A DNA stretch of 37,426 bases from Candidatus Bathycorpusculum sp. (lineage in GTDB: Archaea > Thermoproteota > Bathyarchaeia > Bathyarchaeales > Bathycorpusculaceae), in contig WQYG01000007.1 in assembly GCA_009781395.1 (NCBI GenBank), positions 1 through 37,426 of the forward strand, read 5' to 3'. The notes beneath the pieces were generated by a model. It made no database searches and was not told the origin of the DNA. It saw nothing but the letters and a program-made list of their open reading frames with translations. Shown one piece after another: positions 16,195 through 25,215 of the stretch; the stretch's first letter is position 1; each line of letters begins with the position of its first letter. The position numbers and the translations under genes are program-made.

Positions 16195-16989
16195 TTGAAT
16201 CAAGGCAAAAACAGACGAATAAAAAAAATCTTTCAACAAAAAGATAACCGCACAATAATTGTCCCCATGGATCATGGCGTAACCACTGGACCAATACTAG
16301 GTATAACTAACATACAACAAACAATTAACCAACTTGTTAAAGGCGGAGTTGATGCAGTTCTTGTTCACAAAGGTATAGCAAAAATCGTTGACACCACAGG
16401 CACAGGATTAATTGTAATGCTTAACGGCATGTCAAATCTTAATCCAAACATAAACAACAAAGTTCAAGTTTGCAGTGTACAAGAAGCTACACGACTTGGT
16501 GCTGACGCAGTTTCAGTACACATAAATGTAGGCGCGCCAGAAGAAGATAAAATGCTATCAACCCTTGGAAAAGTAGCTGAAGAATGTGACAAATTCGGTT
16601 TACCTTTACTTGCCATGATGTATCCTAGAGGACCAAAAATTACCAATGAACATGCACTAGAAGCAGTAGCTCATGCAGCTCGAATTGGCGCAGAACTTGG
16701 CGCAGACATCATAAAAACCAACTATACAGGAACAATAGAGACCTTTAAACAAGTTACAGAAAGCTGTCCAGTACCAGTTCTTATTGCAGGTGGACCAAAA
16801 TGTAAATCTGTAAAAGAAATTTTGCAAACTACAAATGACGCTCTTAAAGCAGGTGCAGCCGGACTTTCAATGGGTCGAAACATATTCCAATGGGACAATC
16901 AAGCTTTAATGGTAAAAGCACTCTCAGCAATTGTACATAAAGGCGCATCTATAGAGCAGGCACAAAAAATTCTCGGTGAAAAACCTTGA
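16195..16989 (+). CDS. aroA': 2-amino-3,7-dideoxy-D-threo-hept-6-ulosonate (ADH) synthase
   Basis: 264-residue class I aldolase (DeoC/FbaB type) that condenses aspartate semialdehyde with a sugar-derived donor, replacing DAHP synthase in many archaea. Motifs: IVPMDHGVTTGP, the active-site strand IIKTNYTG with Schiff-base K174, and VLIAGGPK. The start is a TTG with a strong ribosome binding site (GAGGCGG) 5 nt upstream. The next gene (DHQ synthase II) overlaps by 4 nt, which confirms the aromatic role over a glycolytic aldolase role. Confidence 0.9.
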   Translation: MNQGKNRRIKKIFQQKDNRTIIVPMDHGVTTGPILGITNIQQTINQLVKGGVDAVLVHKGIAKIVDTTGTGLIVMLNGMSNLNPNINNKVQVCSVQEATRLGADAVSVHINVGAPEEDKMLSTLGKVAEECDKFGLPLLAMMYPRGPKITNEHALEAVAHAARIGAELGADIIKTNYTGTIETFKQVTESCPVPVLIAGGPKCKSVKEILQTTNDALKAGAAGLSMGRNIFQWDNQALMVKALSAIVHKGASIEQAQKILGEKP

Positions 16990-18005
16990 AAGAACTCTGG
17001 ATAGAAACTAACAGTAAACAAAACAACACGTCAACAAGTTTTGTTAATCAATACAGCGATGTAATAGTCGAAGAAGACAAAGCTTTTTTTGTGGCGTTAA
17101 AACAAGAACACACCATTTTATCGCCGTCATCCTCAAATTTTGAGAATCTAGATGTTAAAGGCAAAATTCTTAGAATTTGTATATCTGATAAGTCAACAGA
17201 AAACTTGATTGTTGAAGCAGCTGAAAGAGGCGCAAGTTATCTATTAATTAGTACTGCAAATTGGCGTGTTATTCCATTAGAGAACCTTATTGCACGTATT
17301 AAGGGTAAAAGTAAGTTAATCGCAGAGGTATGTAATGCTGAAGAGGCAAAAGTTGCACTTGAAACTTTGGAGTTAGGCACCGATGGTGTGCTGCTCAAGT
17401 CGGCTCAGCCAGAGGAGATTTTAAAAACTGTTGCACTTGTTAAACCTGAAGAGTTAAAACTTGAAATGGCTACTGCAAAAATTATTTCCACTAAACCCAT
17501 TGGCAACGGTGCACGGGTATGTGTTGATACATGTGATTTGATGACACAACAAGAGGGTATGCTGGTTGGTAGCCAAAGTGCAGGCTTATTTTTAGTAGAA
17601 GCGGAAGTTAATGAGAACCCATATGTTGCATCACGACCGTTTAGAGTTAACGCGGGTTCTCTATCTATGTACACTTTAGGCAATTTACAAACTACACGGT
17701 ATCTTCAAGAGTTCAAAGTGGGCGATGAAGTGATAATTGTTAGCCAAGATGGCAAGACACGTAAAGCTAATGTGGGCAGGATAAAAATTGAAATCAGACC
17801 ATTAATTCTCATCGAAGCCCAAAGTGGAGATAAAATAATTAAAACTATATTGCAAAATGCAGAAACTATACGGGTAGTTACGTCTAAAGGATCTAAACCT
17901 GTCACCGAACTTAGCCCTGGTGATAAAGTAATAGTTCATCTTGCAGCAAAAGGGGGCAGACACTTTGGTGTCAGCGTACCTGACGAAACTGTGATTGAAA
18001 AATGA
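16986..18005 (+). CDS. aroB': 3-dehydroquinate synthase II
   Basis: 339-residue archaeal-type enzyme that oxidatively deaminates and cyclises ADH to 3-dehydroquinate. Recognisable family blocks: VDTCDLMTQQEGMLVGSQSAG, ASRPFRVNAGSLSMYTLG and the C-terminal HFGVSVPDETVIEK. Start TTG at 16986 inside a TTGA overlap with the preceding gene; end overlaps aroD by 4 nt (ATGA), a tightly coupled order. The N-terminal third (WRVIPLENLIARIKG) also fits. Confidence 0.92.
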   Translation: MKELWIETNSKQNNTSTSFVNQYSDVIVEEDKAFFVALKQEHTILSPSSSNFENLDVKGKILRICISDKSTENLIVEAAERGASYLLISTANWRVIPLENLIARIKGKSKLIAEVCNAEEAKVALETLELGTDGVLLKSAQPEEILKTVALVKPEELKLEMATAKIISTKPIGNGARVCVDTCDLMTQQEGMLVGSQSAGLFLVEAEVNENPYVASRPFRVNAGSLSMYTLGNLQTTRYLQEFKVGDEVIIVSQDGKTRKANVGRIKIEIRPLILIEAQSGDKIIKTILQNAETIRVVTSKGSKPVTELSPGDKVIVHLAAKGGRHFGVSVPDETVIEK

Positions 18006-18682
18006 TACCTAACATTTGTGTTTCGGTAAAACCAAAAACCAACAGTGAAGCATTAGCCCTAATTGAGAAAGCAGAGACTGTTAAGGCAGACTTTATTGAA
18101 GTTCGTTTAGATGATTTAGAAACATTAAAACTGGGGGATCTTTCGGCTTCAACTAAAATTCCTCTTATCGCTACAAACAAGCTGTCAAGTGAGGGGGGTA
18201 GTTTTACTGGAACTCAAATGCAACGCTGGCAGACCTTAATATATGCAGCAAAAAATGGTTTTCAATACATCGATTTGGATTTAGCAAATTTAAAGTTAAA
18301 AGAGCAAATTATGGATTTAAGGGAGTTGAATGTTAAAACTATTGTTTCTTTTCATAGATTTGATGGTGCGTTTAGCACTCAGGAAATGCAGCACATTTTA
18401 AATGAAGAGATGGATAGTGGTGCAGATGTTTGTAAAATAGTTGGTACTGCAAAACAGATACAAGATAACTTAACGGTGCTTAATTTTGTTTCAGAAAATG
18501 CAGGTAAAACTCGTTTAGTGTGTTTTTGTATGGGAGAGCAAGGTAGGATTTCGCGGTTGTTTTCACCTGTTTTTGGAGCATTTTTCACTTTTGCCGCTTT
18601 AGAGCAGGGTAGTGAAACTGCGCGGGGGCAAATAAGCATAAATGATATGAGAGTGGCCTACTCTTCTTTATTGAGGCAATAG
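18002..18682 (+). CDS. aroD: 3-dehydroquinate dehydratase, type I
   Basis: 226 residues, TIM-barrel, Schiff-base dehydratase converting 3-dehydroquinate to 3-dehydroshikimate. Motifs in order: EVRLDDLE, SFHRFDGAFSTQEM (catalytic His), VCKIVGTAK (Schiff-base Lys) and MGEQGRISRLFSPVFGAFF. Start ATG in a 4-nt overlap with DHQ synthase II. Followed after 2 nt by aroE. Confidence 0.93.
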   Translation: MIPNICVSVKPKTNSEALALIEKAETVKADFIEVRLDDLETLKLGDLSASTKIPLIATNKLSSEGGSFTGTQMQRWQTLIYAAKNGFQYIDLDLANLKLKEQIMDLRELNVKTIVSFHRFDGAFSTQEMQHILNEEMDSGADVCKIVGTAKQIQDNLTVLNFVSENAGKTRLVCFCMGEQGRISRLFSPVFGAFFTFAALEQGSETARGQISINDMRVAYSSLLRQ

Positions 18683-18684
18683 AA

Positions 18685-19548
18685 GTGACTGTTTCGGGAA
18701 AAACACGTGTTTGTGCAGTTATCGGTAACCCAATAGAGCATTCATTAAGTCCTGTAATACAAAATGCCGCGTTTAATGCGTTGGATTTAGATGTTGTTTA
18801 TGTAGCTTTTACGGTGAAGCCCTCTGAGCTTGCCAATGCTTTATCGGGGATACGGGCTTTGGATATTTTGGGTTTAAATGTTACTATGCCGCATAAGGAA
18901 ACGGTAATACCGTATCTGGATTGGATTGATAATACTGCTAAGTGTTTGAATTCTGTAAACACTCTTCACTGTAAAGGGGGTAGATTATTAGGTTATAGTA
19001 CAGATGGTGTAGGTGCTCTTGAAGCGTTTAGGGGAAATGGTGCAGATCTGCAGGGTAAACGGGTATTGATGTTGGGGGCGGGTGGAGCAGCACGGGTTAT
19101 AGCTTACACGTTAATTGAGGCTGCTGAAGTAGAGGAGCTTGTTGTTCTTAACCGTACGGTTTCAGAGGCAGAAAAATTAGCAGATATTATAAAATACAAG
19201 TTTGATAAAAAAATTGTTATAGGTTCGCTCTCGTCAGAGGTTATTGGGGAGGAGATTAGTAATTCAGATGTTTTGCTTAATACCACATCTGTTGGGATGA
19301 AACCTAACGTAGATCAGAGGTTAATTACACCAGACAGTTTAAAGTCTGATTTGACTGTTATGGATATAGTGTACAATCCATTTGAAACTCAACTTGTTAA
19401 AGATGCCAAAATGGTAGGTGCTAAGGTGATAAGTGGTGTGGAAATGTTAATTTATCAAGGGGCGGCAGCGTTTGAGATTTGGACGGGTCATAAGGCGCCG
19501 GTGCAAGTTATGAGGAGGGCTGCTTTAGAGCAGCTAAACAAGGGGTAA
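18685..19548 (+). CDS. aroE: Shikimate dehydrogenase
   Basis: 287 residues, NADP-dependent reduction of 3-dehydroshikimate to shikimate. Motifs: substrate-binding NPIEHSLSP near the N-terminus, catalytic Lys in NVTMPHKE, STDGVGALEAF, the Rossmann loop GAGGAARV and NRT adenine-side motif, and C-terminal MLIYQGAAAFEIWTG. Start GTG at 18685, 2 nt after the aroD stop. Confidence 0.94.
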   Translation: MTVSGKTRVCAVIGNPIEHSLSPVIQNAAFNALDLDVVYVAFTVKPSELANALSGIRALDILGLNVTMPHKETVIPYLDWIDNTAKCLNSVNTLHCKGGRLLGYSTDGVGALEAFRGNGADLQGKRVLMLGAGGAARVIAYTLIEAAEVEELVVLNRTVSEAEKLADIIKYKFDKKIVIGSLSSEVIGEEISNSDVLLNTTSVGMKPNVDQRLITPDSLKSDLTVMDIVYNPFETQLVKDAKMVGAKVISGVEMLIYQGAAAFEIWTGHKAPVQVMRRAALEQLNKG

Positions 19549-19555
19549 ATATAGT

Positions 19556-20440
19556 ATGATACGAAGAGGAGGAGGGGAAGCATCAGCGTTGGTTCATGGT
19601 GCGGCAACAATTGTTAATGCCATGGCTACTAAAAGAGGTGCAGCTTTCGGTGTTAATCTTTACACTAAAGCAGAGGTAAAACTAACAAGTGAGCCACGGG
19701 TTATTGAGACAGAGATTACATCTGATCTATGCGAGGATTCTGTTTTAATTCAGAAAGCGATTGGAGTAGTTCTCAAACATTTCAATCTAGAGAATACTGT
19801 GGGGGCAAAAGTTAGGACTTGGAGTAACATTCCCATTGCCAGAGGTTTGAAGAGCAGCAGTACAGCGGCTAATGCGGTGGTTCTTGCAACTTTGGGTGCG
19901 TTGGGGGAGTCTTTTGAGGATTTGGATGTGGTAAAGTTGGGTGTTTTGGCGGCTTTTGAAGCAAAAGTTACCATCACAGGTGCGTTTGATGATGCCTGTG
20001 CGTCATATTTTGGTGGTTTAGTGGTTACGGATAATTTGAACTGTAAGCTGGTCAAACAAGAAGTGTTAACGGATGATTATGCTGTTTTGTTTCAAGTGCC
20101 ACCCAAGAAGGCGTACACAGTGAACACGAATACAGGTAATTTTTCATCGTTTGAGCCACAGATTGAAACGGCCTACAATATGGTTTTAAATGGGTTTCCT
20201 TGGGAGGCGTTAACATTAAATGGTCAATGTTATTCTGCAGCGTTTGGGTTTGATGACAAAGTTGCCATGGATGCTTTGAATGCTGGAGCAAAAGCGGCGG
20301 GTTTATGCGGTAAAGGGCCTGCAACTACAGCTGTTGTATCCAAAGAGTATATAGATCAAGTTAAGGCAGCTTGGCAGATCTATGAGGGAGAAATTATACA
20401 AGCAAGTTTGAACCATGAAAAAGCTAGGTTGCTTACATAA
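19556..20440 (+). CDS. aroK: Shikimate kinase, archaeal GHMP type
   Basis: 294 residues. This is the GHMP-superfamily shikimate kinase of archaea, not the bacterial P-loop type: phosphate-binding loop PIARGLKSSSTAANAV, the TGAFDDACASYFGG segment and the C-terminal GKGPATTAV loop. Phosphorylates shikimate at O3. The ATG at 19556 fits the family N-terminus (ALVHGAATIVNAMAT). Located between aroE and aroA as the pathway demands. Confidence 0.93.
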   Translation: MIRRGGGEASALVHGAATIVNAMATKRGAAFGVNLYTKAEVKLTSEPRVIETEITSDLCEDSVLIQKAIGVVLKHFNLENTVGAKVRTWSNIPIARGLKSSSTAANAVVLATLGALGESFEDLDVVKLGVLAAFEAKVTITGAFDDACASYFGGLVVTDNLNCKLVKQEVLTDDYAVLFQVPPKKAYTVNTNTGNFSSFEPQIETAYNMVLNGFPWEALTLNGQCYSAAFGFDDKVAMDALNAGAKAAGLCGKGPATTAVVSKEYIDQVKAAWQIYEGEIIQASLNHEKARLLT

Positions 20441-20442
20441 TA

Positions 20443-21765
20443 ATGGTCAACATAACTGTTAAACCTACAACAAAAAGAGGGGGTCTTCAGGGGATTTTAG
20501 CTGCGCCAGCATCAAAGTCTTACACTCAGCGTATGCTTATAGCAGCTGCACTTTCGGAAGGTTTAGGAAAAATTGTAAACCCTCTTTTGTCAGAAGACAC
20601 TCAAGCCACTCTTCGGGCAATTACTGCTTTTGGCGCTCAAGTGCATCAACAAAATAAGGAAAAAGATTATTGGGCGATTCAAGGTACAAACAAGTTAAAA
20701 GTTGCAGACAATTTAATAGATGTGGGGGAGTCAGGGGCAACTCTGCGATTTATGATACCCATTGCGGCTTTAGTGTCGGGTCAGTCGTCATTTCTATTAT
20801 CTGATTCACTTGAACGTCGACCAATTGAGCCGTTGCTTTCAAGTCTTAGAATGCTTAACATAGAGGCTTATTCAAAACAGGTAGGGAATCAACGGGTTAT
20901 TGTTGTTGAAGGTAACGGTTTAGCAGGTGGCAAAACCAGTCTTCCAGGTGATGTTAGCAGTCAATTTATCAGTGGGTTAATGTTTGCTTGTCCAATGGCT
21001 AAGGCAGACACGGATATACAGATTACGACTCCGTTAGAATCTAAAGATTATGTTAAAATGACTCAAAAAGTTCTCGCTCAACATAATATTGAAGTGCAAA
21101 TAAGCAATGATTATCAGCATATCCATATTCCTGGCAGACAGGTCTTTAGGCAGGTTGATTGTAAAGTGCCAGGCGATTTTTCTTCTGCTGCTTTTCTTTT
21201 AGCGGCAATAGCTATCACCAATTCTAATGTGAAAATAAATAATTTGGATTATCGTATGGTGCAGGGTGATAAGGCGATTTTGGAGGTACTTAAACAGATG
21301 GGGGTTAACATGAAAGTTGATGATTGTAGTATTGAGGTTCAGGGTGCAGAAGAGTTGTTGCATGCAGTGGATATTGATGCGAAAAATATTCCTGATCTTG
21401 TTCCGATTTGTGCGGTGTTGGCTTGTTATGCGGATGGAGAGTCTAAAATTTTTAATGCTCAACGGTTAAGGTTTAAAGAATCTGATCGGTTAGCTACTGT
21501 TCATGCGGAGTTAACAAAAATGGGGGCTTCAATTAGTATGGATGAATCAAGTTTAACTATTAAAGGGCCCTGTAAACTTTATGGTGCAACTATTAATCCG
21601 CATAATGATCATCGGATAGCCATGTCGTGTACTGTAGCGGCTTTGCGGGCAGAAGGAGAAACTATTGTGGAAAATGCTGAATGTGTCAGAAAGTCTTATC
21701 CGTCGTTTTATACTGATTTGTCAAGTGTAGGAGCGGAAATTGTTGGCGGGAAACTCGTTAGGTAA
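20443..21765 (+). CDS. aroA: 3-phosphoshikimate 1-carboxyvinyltransferase (EPSP synthase)
   Basis: 440 residues. Motifs: ASKSYTQRMLIAAALSEG at the N-terminus (PEP/shikimate phosphate-binding Lys), GESGATLRFMIP, LPGDVSSQFISGLMFA, KESDRLATV and NDHRIAMS. ATG is 2 nt after the shikimate kinase stop; the 3' end overlaps aroC by 23 nt. Confidence 0.95.
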   Translation: MVNITVKPTTKRGGLQGILAAPASKSYTQRMLIAAALSEGLGKIVNPLLSEDTQATLRAITAFGAQVHQQNKEKDYWAIQGTNKLKVADNLIDVGESGATLRFMIPIAALVSGQSSFLLSDSLERRPIEPLLSSLRMLNIEAYSKQVGNQRVIVVEGNGLAGGKTSLPGDVSSQFISGLMFACPMAKADTDIQITTPLESKDYVKMTQKVLAQHNIEVQISNDYQHIHIPGRQVFRQVDCKVPGDFSSAAFLLAAIAITNSNVKINNLDYRMVQGDKAILEVLKQMGVNMKVDDCSIEVQGAEELLHAVDIDAKNIPDLVPICAVLACYADGESKIFNAQRLRFKESDRLATVHAELTKMGASISMDESSLTIKGPCKLYGATINPHNDHRIAMSCTVAALRAEGETIVENAECVRKSYPSFYTDLSSVGAEIVGGKLVR

Positions 21766-22882
21766 AGAATTTGTTGTAACCACATTTGGTGAGAGTCATG
21801 GTAAAATTGTTGGAGTGCTTATCGATGGTTGTCCGGCTGGGTTGTTGCTTTCGGAGGAGGATTTTCAAGAAGAGCTTGATCAGAGAATTCCAGCGCAGTC
21901 CAAGATTGTTTCATCGCGTGTTGAGAAAGATGTTGCTAAAATTTTAAGTGGTGTGTTTAACGGTAAAACTACTGGTGCGCCCATAGCGATAACGGTTGAT
22001 AATAAAGAAATCAGGTCAGAGGATTATGAGCAGATTAAAGATTTGCCAAGACCTGGTCACTCTGATTATCCGGCTCGTATTTGTTTTGGTGGTTTTAATG
22101 ATTACCGTGGGGGGGGAAGGTTTTCGGGTCGTGTTACAGTTGCGCTTGTGTTGGCGGGGGTAATTGCCAAAAAACTTTTGGCTATATGTAGTATTGATGT
22201 TTTAGCCTATACTGTTGCGATAGGGGAAATCAGGTCGGAGAAAATGTTTAATGCTGTTGAGATTCGTAAAAATCGTATCCGTGCAGCTACAAGATGTCCC
22301 GATTTGGTTTGTGCTGAAAAGATGGAAGAAGCAATTATAGCAGCTAAAAACGCGGGGGATAGTTTAGGGGGAGTAGTTGAGTGTGTTGTTTGGAATGTGC
22401 CTGTGGGTGTTGGGGAGCCGTTGTTTGATGCTTTAGATGCAGATTTGGCTAAGGCGTTGTTTGGGGTTTCTGCGGTGAAGGGGGTAGAGTTTGGTGTAGG
22501 GTTTGCGGTGGCTGAAATGTTGGGTTCTCAAAATAATGATGCGTTTACAGTAAAGGAGGGTAGAGTTGAGTCAGTTACGGGTAATGCAGGGGGTATTTTG
22601 GGAGGTATAAGTAATGGTATGCCGATTACGATGAGGGTGGCAGTTAAGCCTACGCCGTCCATTAGTAGGGAACAAAAAACGGTTAATTTGTTAACTATGG
22701 AGGATGCCACGTTAACTGTTGTAGGCAGACATGATCCATGTGTTGTGCCTAAGGCTGTGCCGGCAATTGAGGCGGTTGTTGCAATAACTTTGGTGGATCA
22801 TTTAATGCGTGCAAGATATATTCCCAAAGTATTTGAGGATGAGAAGAATAGCAAGAAGAAGGGGAGTGGTAGTGTTGGATGA
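21743..22882 (+). CDS. aroC: Chorismate synthase
   Basis: About 379 residues, FMN-dependent, forms chorismate from EPSP. Motifs: AGNSLGKEFVVTTFGESHG at the N-terminus, RPGHSDYP, GGGRFSGRVTVA, and RHDPCVVPKAVPAIEA. The family begins MAGN, which points to the TTG at 21743 (AGGAG 9 nt upstream) and not the TTG one codon earlier. Overlaps aroA by 23 nt. The C-terminal 15 residues are Lys/Gly/Ser-rich and overlap the chorismate mutase start. Coding strand is extremely G+T-rich here. Confidence 0.95.
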   Translation: MAGNSLGKEFVVTTFGESHGKIVGVLIDGCPAGLLLSEEDFQEELDQRIPAQSKIVSSRVEKDVAKILSGVFNGKTTGAPIAITVDNKEIRSEDYEQIKDLPRPGHSDYPARICFGGFNDYRGGGRFSGRVTVALVLAGVIAKKLLAICSIDVLAYTVAIGEIRSEKMFNAVEIRKNRIRAATRCPDLVCAEKMEEAIIAAKNAGDSLGGVVECVVWNVPVGVGEPLFDALDADLAKALFGVSAVKGVEFGVGFAVAEMLGSQNNDAFTVKEGRVESVTGNAGGILGGISNGMPITMRVAVKPTPSISREQKTVNLLTMEDATLTVVGRHDPCVVPKAVPAIEAVVAITLVDHLMRARYIPKVFEDEKNSKKKGSGSVG

Positions 22883-23135
22883 GCTTCAGGTATTACGTAA
22901 GCGTATAGATGAGATTGATGTTCAAATTTTAAAAGTGTTAAGTGAGCGCATAATTGTTTGTCGAAAGATTGGAGAACACAAGAAGCAGCAGAATTTGCCT
23001 ATACGGGATCAAACTAGGGAGCAAGAAGTTTACAGTAAAGTCAAAGATATAGCTGTGGAATTTCAGTTGGAACCTGTACAAATTGAGCGGGTTTATCGCG
23101 AAATAGTTAATATGTGCAGTGACATTCAAAAATAG
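22872..23135 (+). CDS. aroQ: Chorismate mutase, AroQ class
   Basis: About 87 residues, the size of a monofunctional all-helical AroQ mutase. ELQVLRKRIDEIDVQILKVL, the RIIVCRKIGEHKK helix (active-site Arg/Lys) and RDQTREQEVY match the family. A longer frame begins at 22809 inside aroC, but the homology begins at LDELQ; GTG 22872 (or TTG 22875) follows GGGGAG. It rearranges chorismate to prephenate for the dehydrogenase two genes on and for pheA in the opposite operon. Confidence 0.9.
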   Translation: MLDELQVLRKRIDEIDVQILKVLSERIIVCRKIGEHKKQQNLPIRDQTREQEVYSKVKDIAVEFQLEPVQIERVYREIVNMCSDIQK

Positions 23136-23162
23136 AGAGCTCTTAACGGAGAGTCATTCTTT

Positions 23163-24242
23163 ATGCTGTATGAGATAAATGAAAAAGCATTAAAACTAGA
23201 AAGTGAAGGAAAAAAAATAATCCGATTAAACCTAGGTGACCCCGACATGGCTACGCCTCCTGAAATCGTTGAAGCAGCCTATGCTTCAATGAAGGCAGGT
23301 AAAACCAAATATTCATCTTCTTATGGCGAACTTAAATTACGTCAAAAAATCGCTGAAATACACAATGTTAAAGCAGAAAATGTTGTAATCACCCCTGGTT
23401 CAAAATGGGCTATTTTTAGTACCATGTTTTTAACAATGCAGAAAGGTGGCAATGTAATCATCCCTACACCATACTGGACAGCCTATGATTTAATTGCTAA
23501 AAGCATTGGTGCTCAAACTAAACTGCTTAAAACAGAAATGGAAACAGGCTGGAAAGTCGATTTAGGCCAACTGGAAAGTTTAATTGACAGCGAAACCAAA
23601 ATGATTATTCTAAATAATCCAAACAATCCAACAAGTAAAGTTATGGATGATGAAACACTTGATGGAATTGTTGAAATTGCCAACAGAAAAGGCATAATTG
23701 TACTCTCCGATGAAGTTTACGGTGCAATATCTTTTAACAAAACTAAAAGCGTCCTTGACTATGGAGCTGATTCTAAACACATCCTCTCCAACGGGTTTAG
23801 TAAAACCTTTACCATGACAGGCTGGCGTGTTGGCTATATAGTAGCAAACAAGATGCTTGTTGATCAAGTAACTAAATTAAACCAAATAACCTTCAACAAC
23901 GTACCCGTCTTTATCCAAGAAGCAGCAATGAAAGGCTTAGAGTTAAGAGAACAAATTGCAGAAAACATTAAAGTCAAATATAAACAACGTGCAGACCTTG
24001 CAAGCAAAAAACTAGGTGATGCAGGCTTCAAATTCACTCAACCCGACGCGCCATTTTATGTGTTTCCCAAACGTGAAGGCTTAGATGGAGAAAAATTCAC
24101 TCTAAACCTACTTGACAGTGGCGTAGCCGTAGCTCCAGGCACAAGTTTTGGGGACTACAGAGAACATTTCCGCATAAGCCTAACAGCACCAGACAATGAA
24201 ATAGAAGCAGGATTAGATAAAATCTGCGAGGCAGCTCAATAA
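23163..24242 (+). CDS. Class I aminotransferase (aspartate/aromatic type)
   Basis: 359 residues. Fold type I PLP enzyme: NLGDPDMATPPEI, the SDEVYGAISF strand with the cofactor Asp, and SNGFSKTFTMTGWRVGY with PLP K214. The context suggests transamination of 4-hydroxyphenylpyruvate, phenylpyruvate or prephenate, but the family also contains aspartate aminotransferases. The N-terminus is about 10-15 residues shorter than usual: the stop of the preceding gene lies in frame 30 nt upstream, and GGAGAG 9 nt before this ATG supports the start. Base composition switches to A+C-rich from here onward. Confidence 0.88.
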   Translation: MLYEINEKALKLESEGKKIIRLNLGDPDMATPPEIVEAAYASMKAGKTKYSSSYGELKLRQKIAEIHNVKAENVVITPGSKWAIFSTMFLTMQKGGNVIIPTPYWTAYDLIAKSIGAQTKLLKTEMETGWKVDLGQLESLIDSETKMIILNNPNNPTSKVMDDETLDGIVEIANRKGIIVLSDEVYGAISFNKTKSVLDYGADSKHILSNGFSKTFTMTGWRVGYIVANKMLVDQVTKLNQITFNNVPVFIQEAAMKGLELREQIAENIKVKYKQRADLASKKLGDAGFKFTQPDAPFYVFPKREGLDGEKFTLNLLDSGVAVAPGTSFGDYREHFRISLTAPDNEIEAGLDKICEAAQ

Positions 24243-24243
24243 A

Positions 24244-25119
24244 ATGAGAACAGCCATACTCGGCGCAGGAAAAATGGGTTTATGGTTTGCCAAATTCTGT
24301 AAAGAAAAAGGTGACACCGTAATCCTTGCAGGCCGTAATGCTGAGAAAATGGCTAAACTCAAAAATGAGCTACAAATTGAAACCACCACAGATTTTCAAA
24401 ACGCAATACAAAACGCAGATAACATTCTTATCTGCACTTCCATATCTTCTTTTGAAGACATAGTCAAAAACATTGCACCCCTTACACATAAAGGACAAGT
24501 GGTAATGGATATTTGCTCCATAAAAGAACACCCCGTTAACATCATGCACCAATACATCAAAGACGCAACTGTTTTAGGCACGCACCCAGTCTTTGGCCCC
24601 GGCAGCAATGGTGTAACCCATAAAGCCTATGTACTCACCCCAACCAACAAACAAGAAGAAACCGTTGCAGAACAATATAAGCAGTGGCTTGAAAAAGAAG
24701 GCGCCAACGTCTTCATCATGACCCCAAAAAAACATGACGAACTTATGTCCATCATTTTAGGACTCCCACACTTCATAGGCCTAATCGCCTGCGAAACTTT
24801 GTTAGAACAAAAAGATTTTGCTGAATCCAAAAAACTTGCCGGCACCACCTACCGCATGCTCTTCACCCTAGCCGAAGCCACAGCCCAAGAAACCCCAGAC
24901 CTTTATGCTAATGTACAAACTAAACTAGCAGATTTAGGCAAAATGGAGGAACTCTTCATCCAAAACGCCCAAACAATGCTGGACTTAATGAAAAACAAAG
25001 ACACCAATGGAATCATGGCAAGAATGGAACACCTCCGAACAAAACTTGCCAAAGCCGACAACAACTATAGCAAAAGCTATGAAACAATGTACAAAATGCT
25101 TCAATCAACCGAAGAATAA
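24244..25119 (+). CDS. tyrA: Prephenate dehydrogenase
   Basis: 291 residues. NAD(P)-binding ILGAGKMGLWFAKF, the VMDICSIKEHP segment, and the catalytic-region THPVFGPG; the all-helical C-terminal half follows (GLPHFIGLIACETLL). It turns prephenate into 4-hydroxyphenylpyruvate for tyrosine. No ACT domain or fused chorismate mutase is visible. It directly follows the aminotransferase with a 1-nt gap and closes the aromatic operon. Confidence 0.9.
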   Translation: MRTAILGAGKMGLWFAKFCKEKGDTVILAGRNAEKMAKLKNELQIETTTDFQNAIQNADNILICTSISSFEDIVKNIAPLTHKGQVVMDICSIKEHPVNIMHQYIKDATVLGTHPVFGPGSNGVTHKAYVLTPTNKQEETVAEQYKQWLEKEGANVFIMTPKKHDELMSIILGLPHFIGLIACETLLEQKDFAESKKLAGTTYRMLFTLAEATAQETPDLYANVQTKLADLGKMEELFIQNAQTMLDLMKNKDTNGIMARMEHLRTKLAKADNNYSKSYETMYKMLQSTEE

Positions 25120-25215
25120 CAATAACAACAAATCAAATAACCATTTCTAAAGCATTTGGATATAACAAACAAAATGTCTAATTACTACCAACCAAACAAT
25201 AACAAAGGGATATCT

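Noticed and set aside
22809-22871. N-terminal extension of chorismate mutase inside aroC
   Set aside because: Homology starts at LDELQ; the extension is the aroC 3' end read in another frame.
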